From Pseudomonadota bacterium (GTDB lineage Bacteria; Pseudomonadota; Gammaproteobacteria; Acidiferrobacterales; Acidiferrobacteraceae): a stretch of DNA of 64,000 bases. The stretch's first letter is position 1, and every line of letters starts with the position of its first letter. The stretch lies in contig JAKARI010000010.1 in assembly GCA_021819245.1 (NCBI GenBank), positions 1 through 64,000 of the forward strand, written 5' to 3'. Both the position numbers and the translations under genes were made by a program. Under the pieces are notes generated by a model. It was not told the origin of the DNA. It searched no databases and saw only the letters and a program-made list of their open reading frames with translations. Below, in pieces: positions 1 to 7,309 of this stretch.

Positions 1-3
1 GGC

Positions 4-26
4 TTATCCACGGAATCTGTGGATAA
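4..26. repeat. Inverted DnaA-box-like repeat
   Basis: TTATCCAC (4-11) and GTGGATAA (19-26) form a perfect 8-bp inverted repeat around a 7-nt spacer. The right half, read on the minus strand, is TTATCCACA, the consensus DnaA box; the left half differs at the last base. Paired DnaA boxes are common at replication origins. This one lies about 80 bp from a tandem repeat array, in non-coding DNA of a mobile element. An origin function is inferred. The sequence upstream of position 1 is not visible. Confidence 0.55.
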
Positions 27-102
27 ACGAAGAGCGCCCGGACGGGACGCATGGGCGGCGGATTGCTTGATGAAGGCGATCTGGATATGGCGAGGGTGAC
101 CG

Positions 103-132
103 GTGCTGTCAAGTGGCGTCACTTGACAGCAC
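103..132. repeat. 13-bp palindrome with 4-nt loop
   Basis: The arm at 103-115 (GTGCTGTCAAGTG) is perfectly complementary to the arm at 120-132, with loop GCGT at 116-119. The palindrome overlaps the first two units of the 10-bp tandem array. It could be a protein-binding site or an extruded hairpin, as at plasmid origins and oriT regions. It has no T-tract, so it is not an intrinsic terminator. Confidence 0.75.
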
Positions 133-180
133 GTGGCGTCAAGTGGCGTCAGGTGGCGCCAAGTGACAGCAAGTGGCGCC
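111..180. repeat. Seven tandem 10-bp iteron-like units
   Basis: Seven consecutive 10-bp units start at 111, 121, 131, 141, 151, 161 and 171. The consensus is AAGTGGCGTC; units two and six are the variant type ending GACAGC. The last unit extends into a perfect 12-bp palindrome, AGTGGCGCCACT (172-183). A spacing of one helical turn puts every copy on the same face of the DNA, as expected for cooperative binding by a replication initiator, partition protein or relaxosome accessory protein. The function is inferred. Confidence 0.75.
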
Positions 181-784
181 ACTCAAGGAAAATCCAGGCG
201 GCCTCGGGCTTTTTTGGGGCGCTCCCCAGGAAAAACAGGCGCTCGTGGGCGAGGGGGACGGGCAAGCGGGAGGCGGGGGCCGCTATTTTCAGGGCAGACC
301 TGATCGGGAGAAAGGTGTCCGGACCCCAAGAGAACGGCGTCCTCCCCACATCACGGATTGCGTCCCCAATACGGTCTCCTTTTTAGCGGGCTTACGCGCG
401 GCAGTAACGTAGCGAGAAGACCATGATGGGACGTGGGGATAACGGGTACCGATAACGGGAACACGTAACAGGAAACAGGCGCGCACGAGAGAGATAGGCG
501 GCCTTCGGATGAGTGAGGCGGCCTCGATGGGAGGTCGGGCGATCGGGATCGGGCAGGGGGCGACCGGATCGAAGCGAGGAGGCCTTATCTGAGGCTGGGC
601 GCGAGCGCGAGGTGAGGTGACCTCAGACAGGTCCGGGTGGCCGCGTCTTCACGGGCGATCCGCGAACGGAATAATGGAGGCACATCATCAAGGCGAGATA
701 AACGGCATGAGAGGCAGGGCGATCTCGGCATGGCGAGGACGACCGGACCGAAGTGGGGTGATCCGGATAGGTCGGGGGCGACGC

Positions 785-1255
785 ATGTGGGCGCGGGCGG
801 TCCTGATCGGGGTGGCGGCAGGCCTGCTCGCCGGGTGCGCGCACCAAGTGGCGAGGCCCGCGGACCCCGTGCTGACGGGCATCCATCGCGCCGCGGACCG
901 GATCGCCCGGGCGCTGACCCGGCTGTCCCGGATGAAGCAGGCCGCCGTACACCACGTCCAGTCGTACCCGATCCCCAAAGGGGCGCTCGCAACACCCATC
1001 CAGATGAACTGGTCGGGGCGCCTGCTGCCCGCCGTGCGCGCGGTGGCGGCCCTCGTGGGGCATGGGTGGACCGTGCGGAGCGTGGGGCGCCCGCCGGTCG
1101 CGCCGCCGCTCGTCTCCGTGCATGTCGAGAAGACCCCTGCCTATGAGGTGCTGGAATCCATGGGCTGGCAAGCCGGCCGCCAGGCCGGCGTCGTCGTAAA
1201 CCTGAAGGCGCATCTGATCGAGGTGATCTACATCGGGGGCGCGCATGTCTTGTAA
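785..1255 (+). CDS. dotD: DotD/TraH-family lipoprotein of a type IVB (IncI/Dot-Icm) system
   Basis: A 156-aa protein with a lipoprotein signal: hydrophobic residues 5-17 ending in LLAGC, with the lipid-bearing Cys at 18. The rest is a helical linker followed by a small alpha/beta domain like that of DotD and R64 TraH, the outer-membrane lipoproteins of the type IVB core complex. The ATG at 785 is chosen because it starts exactly at the signal peptide; earlier in-frame starts would bury the lipobox. Its stop overlaps the next gene, dotC. The order dotD-dotC-dotB-icmT matches traH-traI-traJ-traK of IncI plasmids, which supports the call. Confidence 0.8.
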   Translation: MWARAVLIGVAAGLLAGCAHQVARPADPVLTGIHRAADRIARALTRLSRMKQAAVHHVQSYPIPKGALATPIQMNWSGRLLPAVRAVAALVGHGWTVRSVGRPPVAPPLVSVHVEKTPAYEVLESMGWQAGRQAGVVVNLKAHLIEVIYIGGAHVL

Positions 1256-2117
1256 GTCGCGGACGCCTTCACGGGGGGTCAGGACACCTCTGGTGCGTGT
1301 CATGGCCGCCATGCTGCTGGCCACGGCCGCCCCGTTACGAGCGTGGGCCGCCTCCCACGGCGAGGGCGCCGCCTTGTCGCGGATCCTCCGGGGCCACGGG
1401 GTGGTCGCGGTCAACATGGGCGCCAAGGGTATCAAGGACCTGCGGCTGCGCGTGCTGCGCCGCACGGCCTTCACGGTCGGCGTGCAGGCCGGCGCGCACT
1501 GGCGGTATGAAGAGATCGACAAGACCCTGAGGCGCAACACGCGGGTGCTGGACAGAATTTTCCGTTTCGGGCCGCTGCTCCTCGATCACGGGCGTGTCCT
1601 GCCGCCCGTGATCGCGTCGGTTCGCGGCGGCATGCGGCTCGACTCGGCCCGCCGGGGCTCGAGCGTCATCCAGAACTACCGGATCCTGAAGCCCGCGCGA
1701 TTGGTCAGCATGCCGCCCTCGTGGCGGTCATACCTCCTGCGTAGCTTCCCGCCGCTCTCCCGCATCAGCCGCCTGTTGCTACCGAAGAACCGCCGCGAGT
1801 GGCGTGTCTGGCGGGCGGCCGTGCGGGCGGGGTGGGCACAAGGCGTGCGTGAAGCGCGCGCGGTGTATGAGTCGGAGCTGCACACTCTTACGCGGGATTA
1901 CGTCGGCATGGTCCGGTTTCACATGCTGGCGACGCAGAGGATTGTCTCGGTCCCGGTGTTGGCCACGGGTGATTTGGGGATCGTTGTCAACGGGAAGCGC
2001 CTGGCGATCGGGCAGCGCATCTTCCGGATCACCTGGCCCGCGCATTTCACGAAGCCCGCCGGCTGGCGCGTGCGGGCGGTGGCCCCTGGAAAGCTCCCCC
2101 GCATCCCGGGGCATTGA
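1245..2117 (+). CDS. dotC: DotC/TraI-family component of the type IVB core complex
   Basis: A 290-aa protein with the DotC pattern: R-x-x-A-x-x-x-G then a WRYEEI segment, a long stretch with LDRIFRFGPLLL and VLPPVIAS (about residues 105-125), and the WRSYLL motif near 165. DotC and TraI sit in the outer-membrane ring with DotD and DotH. The start at 1245 overlaps dotD, but ATG 1302 (MAAMLLATAAPLRAWA) would begin directly with a signal peptide, and the extra N-terminal residues come from a short repeat (1261-1289). Unlike Legionella DotC there is no lipobox Cys; cleavage after an Ala-x-Ala-like site is expected. Confidence 0.8.
   Translation: MSCKSRTPSRGVRTPLVRVMAAMLLATAAPLRAWAASHGEGAALSRILRGHGVVAVNMGAKGIKDLRLRVLRRTAFTVGVQAGAHWRYEEIDKTLRRNTRVLDRIFRFGPLLLDHGRVLPPVIASVRGGMRLDSARRGSSVIQNYRILKPARLVSMPPSWRSYLLRSFPPLSRISRLLLPKNRREWRVWRAAVRAGWAQGVREARAVYESELHTLTRDYVGMVRFHMLATQRIVSVPVLATGDLGIVVNGKRLAIGQRIFRITWPAHFTKPAGWRVRAVAPGKLPRIPGH
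1261..1289. repeat. Short repeat, inverted relative to 314-341
   Basis: Read on the minus strand, this starts GGTGTCCTGACCCC and ends GGCGTCC. The same two blocks, with one mismatch in the first (GGTGTCCGGACCCC) and a similar spacer, occur on the plus strand at 314-341. One copy is non-coding; the other falls in the doubtful N-terminus of dotC. It may be a small dispersed repeat of this genome. Confidence 0.45.
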
Positions 2118-2126
2118 GTAGACGGG

Positions 2127-2142
2127 TGGTATACTGTATTAC
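2127..2142 (+). promoter_or_regulatory. TGGTATACT extended -10-like element upstream of the 157-aa gene
   Basis: TGGTATACT at 2127-2135 fits an extended -10 (TGnTATAAT-like). It lies 47 bp before the strong ribosome site AAGGAGG (2169-2175) of the next gene. The 10-mer GGGTGGTATA recurs on the minus strand upstream of the 289-aa gene (18,548). It may be a promoter inside the tra operon or an element-specific operator. Confidence 0.4.
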
Positions 2143-2181
2143 GTAGCAAACACATGTTGTGCCCTTTTAAGGAGGCCACGT

Positions 2182-2655
2182 ATGTCGGAGATCGAACTGA
2201 ACCTGACCCTGCTTCGGGGGATATCGGAATACGCCTTTACCACCGTCAAGGTGCCAAAGGAGCTTCTCGACGATGAAGGGCGTTTATCTGAATTCCTGCG
2301 CAAGGCCGTCAAGGACATCGGGTGCGATGAGCTCTTCGCGGAGGCCCAGCCGGATGTGAGCTCCGCGACCGGCCTGCAGATCCTGGCCGCGGCGTGCGAT
2401 ATGCCGGACGGGCTGCGCAACGTTCTGTCGGGCCGCCTGCGCCTGAAACCGGACTATACCGAATCGGGCAAGCGCCTCATGGGCGCCATGGCGGCCGTGC
2501 GCGCCGGAAATCCCCAAAAGGCCCAAGACGAGTTCACGGCGGCGATCGAGGCCCTCTCTTCGTCGGCAGAAGGGGCGTTCAGTGAACAGGATTGGGCGGC
2601 GGCGCGCGCGATGCTCGCGGACGGTGAACTCGACGCGCCGGCGCCAGGGCACTAA
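2182..2655 (+). CDS. Unknown protein encoded between dotC and dotB
   Basis: A 157-aa acidic, mostly helical, soluble protein with no signal peptide or membrane segment. I recognise no family. The N-terminal 60 residues (ELNLTLLRGISEYAFTTVKVP) may form a small alpha/beta fold; the rest is Ala-rich helices. It has an excellent ribosome site (AAGGAGG, 6 nt from the ATG) and its own promoter-like element, so it is well expressed. It ends 3 nt before dotB. IncI plasmids have no gene here that I can match. Its place suggests a cytoplasmic accessory of the DotB ATPase or a regulator; both are inference. Confidence 0.7.
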   Translation: MSEIELNLTLLRGISEYAFTTVKVPKELLDDEGRLSEFLRKAVKDIGCDELFAEAQPDVSSATGLQILAAACDMPDGLRNVLSGRLRLKPDYTESGKRLMGAMAAVRAGNPQKAQDEFTAAIEALSSSAEGAFSEQDWAAARAMLADGELDAPAPGH

Positions 2656-2658
2656 GGC

Positions 2659-3852
2659 GTGCCGGACTGGAGGACCGCGCACGAGCCGCCGGGCACCTGG
2701 ACACCGGAGGCCTTCGATCGGCTGCTGATCGAGGCCTTCGACCAGCACGCCTCGGACGTGATCCTGGCGCCCGAAACACCGGTCTGGGCGCGCGTGCATG
2801 GCCGGTTCATCCCGATTTCCTCGCGGCCCTTGAGCGACGGCGAGATCCAGATCCTGACGAATCATGCGGCCCGCAGCGACACCGCCGCAAACGAAGTGCT
2901 GGCGGGCAAAGACAAGGACTGCGCGACCGAGGTGTACGTGCGTCGGGGCGAGACCCGGCGCTTTCGCGTCAATGCCACGGCGTGCCAAAACGGCACGGCC
3001 ACCAGCATATCGCTCGTGTTGCGCACCATTCCGGGCCGGCCACCGGACCTTGCAGAGATGGACATCGAGCCCGCGCTCATGGAGGCCCTGGTCCCCCAAA
3101 ACGGCCTGGTGATCGTCACGGGCACCACCGGATCCGGCAAGAGTACCTTGCTGGCCGCGGTGCTGGCGCACATTCGCCAGCATTACCCGTGGCACATGAT
3201 CACCTATGAGCATCCGATCGAGTTCGATCTGCGGGATATCCCAAACGCCATGGGGCCATGCGTCCAGTCAGAGGTGCCGTATCACATCAAGGAGTTCGGC
3301 CGCGCGGCACGGAATGCCAACCGGCGGGCGCCCGACGTAGCGCTCGTGGGCGAGTCCCGCGATCCCGAAACCTTCCGCGGCGTCATGGAGCTCGCCGACT
3401 CCGGGCCGCGCGTCTACACCACAGGGCACACCCGGTCGGTCGAGGAGACCCCGGCGCGCATCGTGGCGGTCTTTCCGCCGGGCGAGCAGTCCTTTCGTAC
3501 GGGACTCCTCATGGCCGCCTTGCGGCTGATCGTCCACCAGCGGCTCTTGCCACGCAAAGGCGGTGGCCGGGTGGCGGTGCGGTCGTTCCTTGCCATCGAC
3601 CAATATGTGCGGGATCAGGTCTATGGATTGTCGGCCGCGCAATCGGTCGCCATTTTGCGCGCGCTTGTGGCCGAACGGGGGCAGACCCTCCTCGTCGCGG
3701 CCCGGAAGGCCTTCGAGCAGGGGCTGATCGAGGAGATCGAGGTCGAAAAGATTCGCCAGGAGATGGAGTCCGCTCAGGATCTCGAAGCCGGCCCCCTGGA
3801 CGGCCCGGCCCCGTCGGCGGACCCCCAGGAGACACGCGATGCTGTGGCGTGA
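2659..3852 (+). CDS. dotB: DotB/TraJ-type secretion ATPase
   Basis: A 397-aa cytoplasmic AAA ATPase of the PilT/GspE superfamily, DotB/TraJ branch, which powers type IVB secretion or conjugation. Visible motifs are Walker A GTTGSGKST at about 155-163, the Asp-box region YEHPIEFD near 190, and the Walker B region DVALVGESRDPET near 227, where Ser replaces the usual Ile/Met of PilT (DotB/TraJ proteins also vary here). A His-box TTGHTRSVEETP follows. The start is GTG at 2659, 3 nt after the previous stop. The end overlaps icmT by 14 nt, indicating translational coupling. It is one of three secretion ATPases here, beside pilQ and the PilT-like gene. Confidence 0.88.
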   Translation: MPDWRTAHEPPGTWTPEAFDRLLIEAFDQHASDVILAPETPVWARVHGRFIPISSRPLSDGEIQILTNHAARSDTAANEVLAGKDKDCATEVYVRRGETRRFRVNATACQNGTATSISLVLRTIPGRPPDLAEMDIEPALMEALVPQNGLVIVTGTTGSGKSTLLAAVLAHIRQHYPWHMITYEHPIEFDLRDIPNAMGPCVQSEVPYHIKEFGRAARNANRRAPDVALVGESRDPETFRGVMELADSGPRVYTTGHTRSVEETPARIVAVFPPGEQSFRTGLLMAALRLIVHQRLLPRKGGGRVAVRSFLAIDQYVRDQVYGLSAAQSVAILRALVAERGQTLLVAARKAFEQGLIEEIEVEKIRQEMESAQDLEAGPLDGPAPSADPQETRDAVA

Positions 3853-4102
3853 CACGCAGCTCAGGGTCGCGATCCTGGGCATCGACGCGGGGGCCTGGTC
3901 GCTGCTTTTGATCCCGGCATTTCATGCGCGGCTCTGGACCCTGGCGATCGCCCTTTCGGGAATTGTACTGATGGGCATCGTGCGTTTCTGGGGCGTCACT
4001 CCGCAATACCTCATGCACCTTATCCGGGGGTTTTTGATCGGTCCTGTGCGCACGACGTACATGAAGGAAAACCTGTTTCGTGCCCGGATGCGGCGCTTGT
4101 GA
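3839..4102 (+). CDS. icmT: IcmT/TraK-family small membrane protein
   Basis: An 87-aa protein of the size of IcmT (86 aa) and TraK. It has two hydrophobic segments (about 10-28 and 32-50) and a basic C-terminus. The start WRDTQ plus a mid-protein PAF motif matches the family as I know it. IcmT is an inner-membrane component of type IVB systems. It overlaps the end of dotB by 14 nt and closes the tra block; the pilus cluster starts 77 bp later. Confidence 0.75.
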   Translation: MLWRDTQLRVAILGIDAGAWSLLLIPAFHARLWTLAIALSGIVLMGIVRFWGVTPQYLMHLIRGFLIGPVRTTYMKENLFRARMRRL

Positions 4103-4197
4103 TCGGGTCATCCGGTGTGTGGGTGGGGTGCGTCTTAACGCGGACGAATCGGTTGTTAGGATGGTCTTTAGACAACCCCATGGGTGTATTGAAGCTT

Positions 4198-4983
4198 ATG
4201 AAACGATCCCCAATCGCCACGTTGGCAAGCCTACTGGCCGTGATGCTTACCGGGTGCGTCCCCCAGCCGGCATTCGCGTTTTTCCGGCAAACGACGTCGG
4301 CGTCTGTGGCCACGCTACCTCCCGCGACGCCGGCGGCCCTGCGCGAAGGCAGCGGCCAGCCCGTGAGCGGCGCCGGTGTAAGCCAGATCGGCTCGGGGCC
4401 GGAGACGCTCACCGTGAGCCAGGCCCACCATGTGCCTTTGCAGGACGCCATGGCGCTGATAGTGCCGCCCGGCTGGCGGTACCGGCCTACCCGCACGGCG
4501 GCCGCCATCGACCCTGCGGTGAGCTTTGCCGGCACGGTGCCCTGGACGCGACGGCTGAACGCGATCGCCCGGGAGGCCGGGATGCGCTTTATCGTCGACT
4601 GGGGCGACCACACCGTCTACGGGCTGCCGGCCGGTGCCTGGCCGGCACACGCGCACGGCCAGGCGCGTTTGCAGGCCGTCAAGGATCATCTGAAGGGGGC
4701 GCCGCGTCGTGTGGTGCCCACCTGGGCCATGCCGGCGAGCGAGCCCTTGGCGCGCACGCTCGCGACCTGGGGCGATCGCGCGCACTGGCGCGTGATCTGG
4801 CACGGCCCAGCCTTCATCCCATCGGTCCCCGCGACGTTCCGGGGGACCTTCCTGCAGGCGATCGGGGGACTGTTCCGCGACATGGCGGCCATGCCCCATG
4901 CCCCGGCGATCTCCGCGGGTGTCTACCCGGCGGCGGGCGCGGGCGAAAGCACGCTGGTCGTGCGCACTGGGGGTGCCCCATGA
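4198..4983 (+). CDS. pilL: PilL-like lipoprotein with two TcpQ-type domains
   Basis: A 261-aa lipoprotein with signal MKRSPIATLASLLAVMLTGC (Cys20). Two similar segments follow, about residues 70-140 and 175-255. Each has the TcpQ pattern of an amphipathic alpha/beta repeat (ALIVPPGWRY; LARTLATWGDRAHWRVIW). R64 PilL and TcpQ-family proteins help place the pilus secretin in the outer membrane. An upstream ATG at 4180 adds six residues and cannot be excluded. The stop overlaps the pilN ATG (ATGA), so the two are coupled. R64 PilL is longer; this is a compact version. Confidence 0.7.
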   Translation: MKRSPIATLASLLAVMLTGCVPQPAFAFFRQTTSASVATLPPATPAALREGSGQPVSGAGVSQIGSGPETLTVSQAHHVPLQDAMALIVPPGWRYRPTRTAAAIDPAVSFAGTVPWTRRLNAIAREAGMRFIVDWGDHTVYGLPAGAWPAHAHGQARLQAVKDHLKGAPRRVVPTWAMPASEPLARTLATWGDRAHWRVIWHGPAFIPSVPATFRGTFLQAIGGLFRDMAAMPHAPAISAGVYPAAGAGESTLVVRTGGAP

Positions 4984-6683
4984 AAACGATCCGGATCGCC
5001 TCGCTGGTCCTGGCGGCGGCCGCGGCGCTTTCGGGATGCGCCACGCTGCATGATGCGCGTCGCGCAAACCGCGTGCAGGCCGCCGCTTTTGGGCGGATAG
5101 CCCAAAGGCACGCGCCCGTACCCGTGCATCCGGTGCTCACCTGGCACGACACGCCGTACATGGCCGGATCATGGGTGGCCCCGCCGAAACGAGGACCCGC
5201 CTTTCTGGGTGACCACATCGTGTACGAAAGTGCCCGGCGGCAGACGATCTACCAAGTGGCGGCGCAGTTGGCACGCCTGACCGGTGTGCGGGTGGCCGTA
5301 CATGACCTCATGGCGCCCTCATCCTCCACGGGCACCGCCACAAGCCCGCAGAACAATCCCGCGCAAAGCCTGATGGGCGGCGGTCTGGGCTTGGGCATGC
5401 AGGGCGGACTCAATGGCGCCAATCTGCTGGGCCTGAATCCGGACGCCTTGATGGCGGACGCGTACCCGGGTGCGATCACGGCGCGCGTGCACTGGAGCGG
5501 CGGGCCCCTGCGCGGACTCCTGGCCGATATCGCCGCACGGTGGGGCGTCTATTGGCGTGTGCGCCACGGTGGCATCGAGTTCTACAAATTCGCGACCAGG
5601 ACCTATCCGGTGGGGCTGGTCACGCTCACGGGCAAGGTGAACTACAGCATCAACAACAGCATGGGATCATCGGGCGCATCCGGCACACAGGCCACGTCCG
5701 GAACGGTGTCTTCAGGGGCCGCGGGCACGTCCGGAGGCGGGACGTTGTCGGTTTCCGGGAGCAATGTCCTGCAGAGCTATCAGGATGTCCTCTCCGGGGT
5801 GCGGACGATCCTGGCCAGCGCCGGCCAGGATCAGGGCGAGGCGGTCGTAAGCCCGGGACTGGGTACCGTCACGGTCACGGCCACCCCGCCCGTCCAGCGC
5901 AGGGTGCGCGCCTACCTGCGGGGTCTGGCGCGTGAAGCGGACCGCAATGTGGCGGTGCGCGTGCGTGTCTATCAGGTGACGTTGTCCCACAGCGCCGACT
6001 ACGGCGCCTCGCTTGCCGCCGCGTTCGAGAATGCCGCGCAGTCCATCGCGGCGACCACGTCCGGGGTCAATCTCACGGGCGCTCTGAGCAATCCCGCAAA
6101 CGGTATGGGCGCGCTGTCGCTCATTATCCCCTCGGCGGCGAAGGGTGGGCTACCTGGGGATTTCGCCGGCACCCAGGCTGTGCTGCAGGCCCTGGATACT
6201 GTGGGGCGCACGAGTCTTGTGACCAGCGGCTCCGTGATCACCGAAAACGGGGAACCGGGGCCCATCCAATCGGCGCAGGAGATCACCTATCTCGCGTCCT
6301 CCGGGACCACGGACACCGCGAACGTGGGCTCGACATCGACTTTGACGCCGGGCACGCAAACGGTCGGGTTCACGGCGGACTTCCTGCCCCGGATCCTGCC
6401 GCGGGGGCGCATCCTGCTCTCCTACCAGATCCAGCTCTCGTCCCTTATCTCGCTTACGACCGTATCGAGTGGGGGCTCCACCATCCAGGTGCCGGATATC
6501 CAGACGCAATCCGACGCGCAGTCCGTGGTCCTGAAGAGCGGGCAGACCCTGGTGATGGCGGGATTCGGGCAGACGCGCCGTACCCATGGTGTGGGCGTGG
6601 GCCTTCTGTCGGGGTACCGGCAGCACGACGGTAGTCGGACGGAGCTCGTGATCATGATCCATATCGCGGAGGTTCGCTCCTGA
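4980..6683 (+). CDS. pilN: PilN outer-membrane secretin lipoprotein of the type IVB pilus
   Basis: A 567-aa secretin of the PilN/BfpB class, forming the outer-membrane channel for the thin pilus. It starts with a lipoprotein signal ending ALSGC (Cys20). It has an N-terminal N0-like domain (about 75-180), a low-complexity Ser/Gly/Thr stretch (about 220-260), and a C-terminal secretin core with VSPGLGTVTVTATP near 290, the EITYLASS segment near 440, and VVLKSGQTLVMAGF near 520. It overlaps pilL by 4 nt and pilP by 1 nt. Confidence 0.88.
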   Translation: MKTIRIASLVLAAAAALSGCATLHDARRANRVQAAAFGRIAQRHAPVPVHPVLTWHDTPYMAGSWVAPPKRGPAFLGDHIVYESARRQTIYQVAAQLARLTGVRVAVHDLMAPSSSTGTATSPQNNPAQSLMGGGLGLGMQGGLNGANLLGLNPDALMADAYPGAITARVHWSGGPLRGLLADIAARWGVYWRVRHGGIEFYKFATRTYPVGLVTLTGKVNYSINNSMGSSGASGTQATSGTVSSGAAGTSGGGTLSVSGSNVLQSYQDVLSGVRTILASAGQDQGEAVVSPGLGTVTVTATPPVQRRVRAYLRGLAREADRNVAVRVRVYQVTLSHSADYGASLAAAFENAAQSIAATTSGVNLTGALSNPANGMGALSLIIPSAAKGGLPGDFAGTQAVLQALDTVGRTSLVTSGSVITENGEPGPIQSAQEITYLASSGTTDTANVGSTSTLTPGTQTVGFTADFLPRILPRGRILLSYQIQLSSLISLTTVSSGGSTIQVPDIQTQSDAQSVVLKSGQTLVMAGFGQTRRTHGVGVGLLSGYRQHDGSRTELVIMIHIAEVRS

Positions 6684-7306
6684 TGCGCAAGATCGTCTTC
6701 TTAGGGCCGGCCCTGGCCGGTCTCATCGTGGCGGGCCCCGCGCTCGCTGCGCCGGCGCGGCCCGCCGGCCGTGCGCATGCGGCAAATCCTGTGGCGCGCA
6801 AGACGGACCCAACGCGGGTGCCGACCATCACAACCCTGTCGGCCTTGCAGGCGCAGGAACGCATCCTGGCCGTCAAAGTGCAAATCGCCAAGCTCGAGGC
6901 GGAAATCCGCAAGGCGAACACGGGCTCCCCTGCGCACGGCAGCCATCCCATGAGTAACCGGGTCCAAGGGACCGTTTCGCGATATGGCTATAGGCCCAGA
7001 CAGGAATTCGATGGGTTACGCGTGCGGTCGATCATCGGCTACCCCGGGCGCCTGCAGGCCATCCTCGAGCGACCGGGTGGCGGGTCCGCCCATGTCCGCC
7101 CCGGGCAGAGCGTCGATGGCCTGCGGATTGTACGCATCACGCCGCACAACGTCTGGATCGCATACAACGGCCACGTGCTGCCCTTGCCATGGCGGGATCC
7201 CCGCACGGCGGCGGGCACCCCGGATGCCATGGCGACGGGCGGGTTCCCGACTCTGGGAGAGTCACCGCCGCCGTCTGGCACGACCCTCGGCCTGGGGGCG
7301 CCGTAA
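6683..7306 (+). CDS. pilP: PilP-type pilus biogenesis protein
   Basis: A 207-aa protein with a Sec signal peptide (residues 1-22, ending PALAA), a heptad coiled coil at about 52-78 (LQAQERILAVKVQIAKLEAE), and a C-terminal beta domain (VRSIIGYPGRLQAIL, VRPGQSVDGLRIVRI) like that of R64 PilP. PilP acts in the periplasm with the PilN secretin and PilO. In R64 the order is pilN-pilO-pilP-pilQ; here pilP precedes pilO. The TGATG overlap with pilN implies coupled translation. The C-terminal 40 residues are Pro/Gly-rich and extend beyond the usual length of about 150 aa. Confidence 0.75.
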   Translation: MRKIVFLGPALAGLIVAGPALAAPARPAGRAHAANPVARKTDPTRVPTITTLSALQAQERILAVKVQIAKLEAEIRKANTGSPAHGSHPMSNRVQGTVSRYGYRPRQEFDGLRVRSIIGYPGRLQAILERPGGGSAHVRPGQSVDGLRIVRITPHNVWIAYNGHVLPLPWRDPRTAAGTPDAMATGGFPTLGESPPPSGTTLGLGAP

Positions 7307-7309
7307 GCC

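Larger units (their letters stand above)
1..784. other. Non-coding leader of the conjugation module with clustered repeats
   Basis: No convincing gene lies in the first 784 bases. Short open frames here are crossed by 10-bp repeats, whose period is not a multiple of three, and resemble no protein family. The stretch holds the DnaA-like inverted repeat, a 13-bp palindrome, seven tandem 10-bp units, and a second small group of direct repeats near 437-480 (GATAACGGG twice, 14 bp apart, then AACAGG twice). It could carry an origin of replication or transfer, or a partition site. I could not find an IncI-type nick sequence in it. Confidence 0.5.

Noticed and set aside
51-386. Open frame with repeated Lys-Trp-Arg-His words across the repeat array
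   Set aside because: The words arise from 10-bp DNA repeats that change frame; there is no ribosome site or family similarity, so it is not treated as a gene.
1-784. IncI-type oriT nick site
   Set aside because: No sequence resembling the IncP/IncI nick consensus (YATCCTG) was found in the leader, so oriT is not called.
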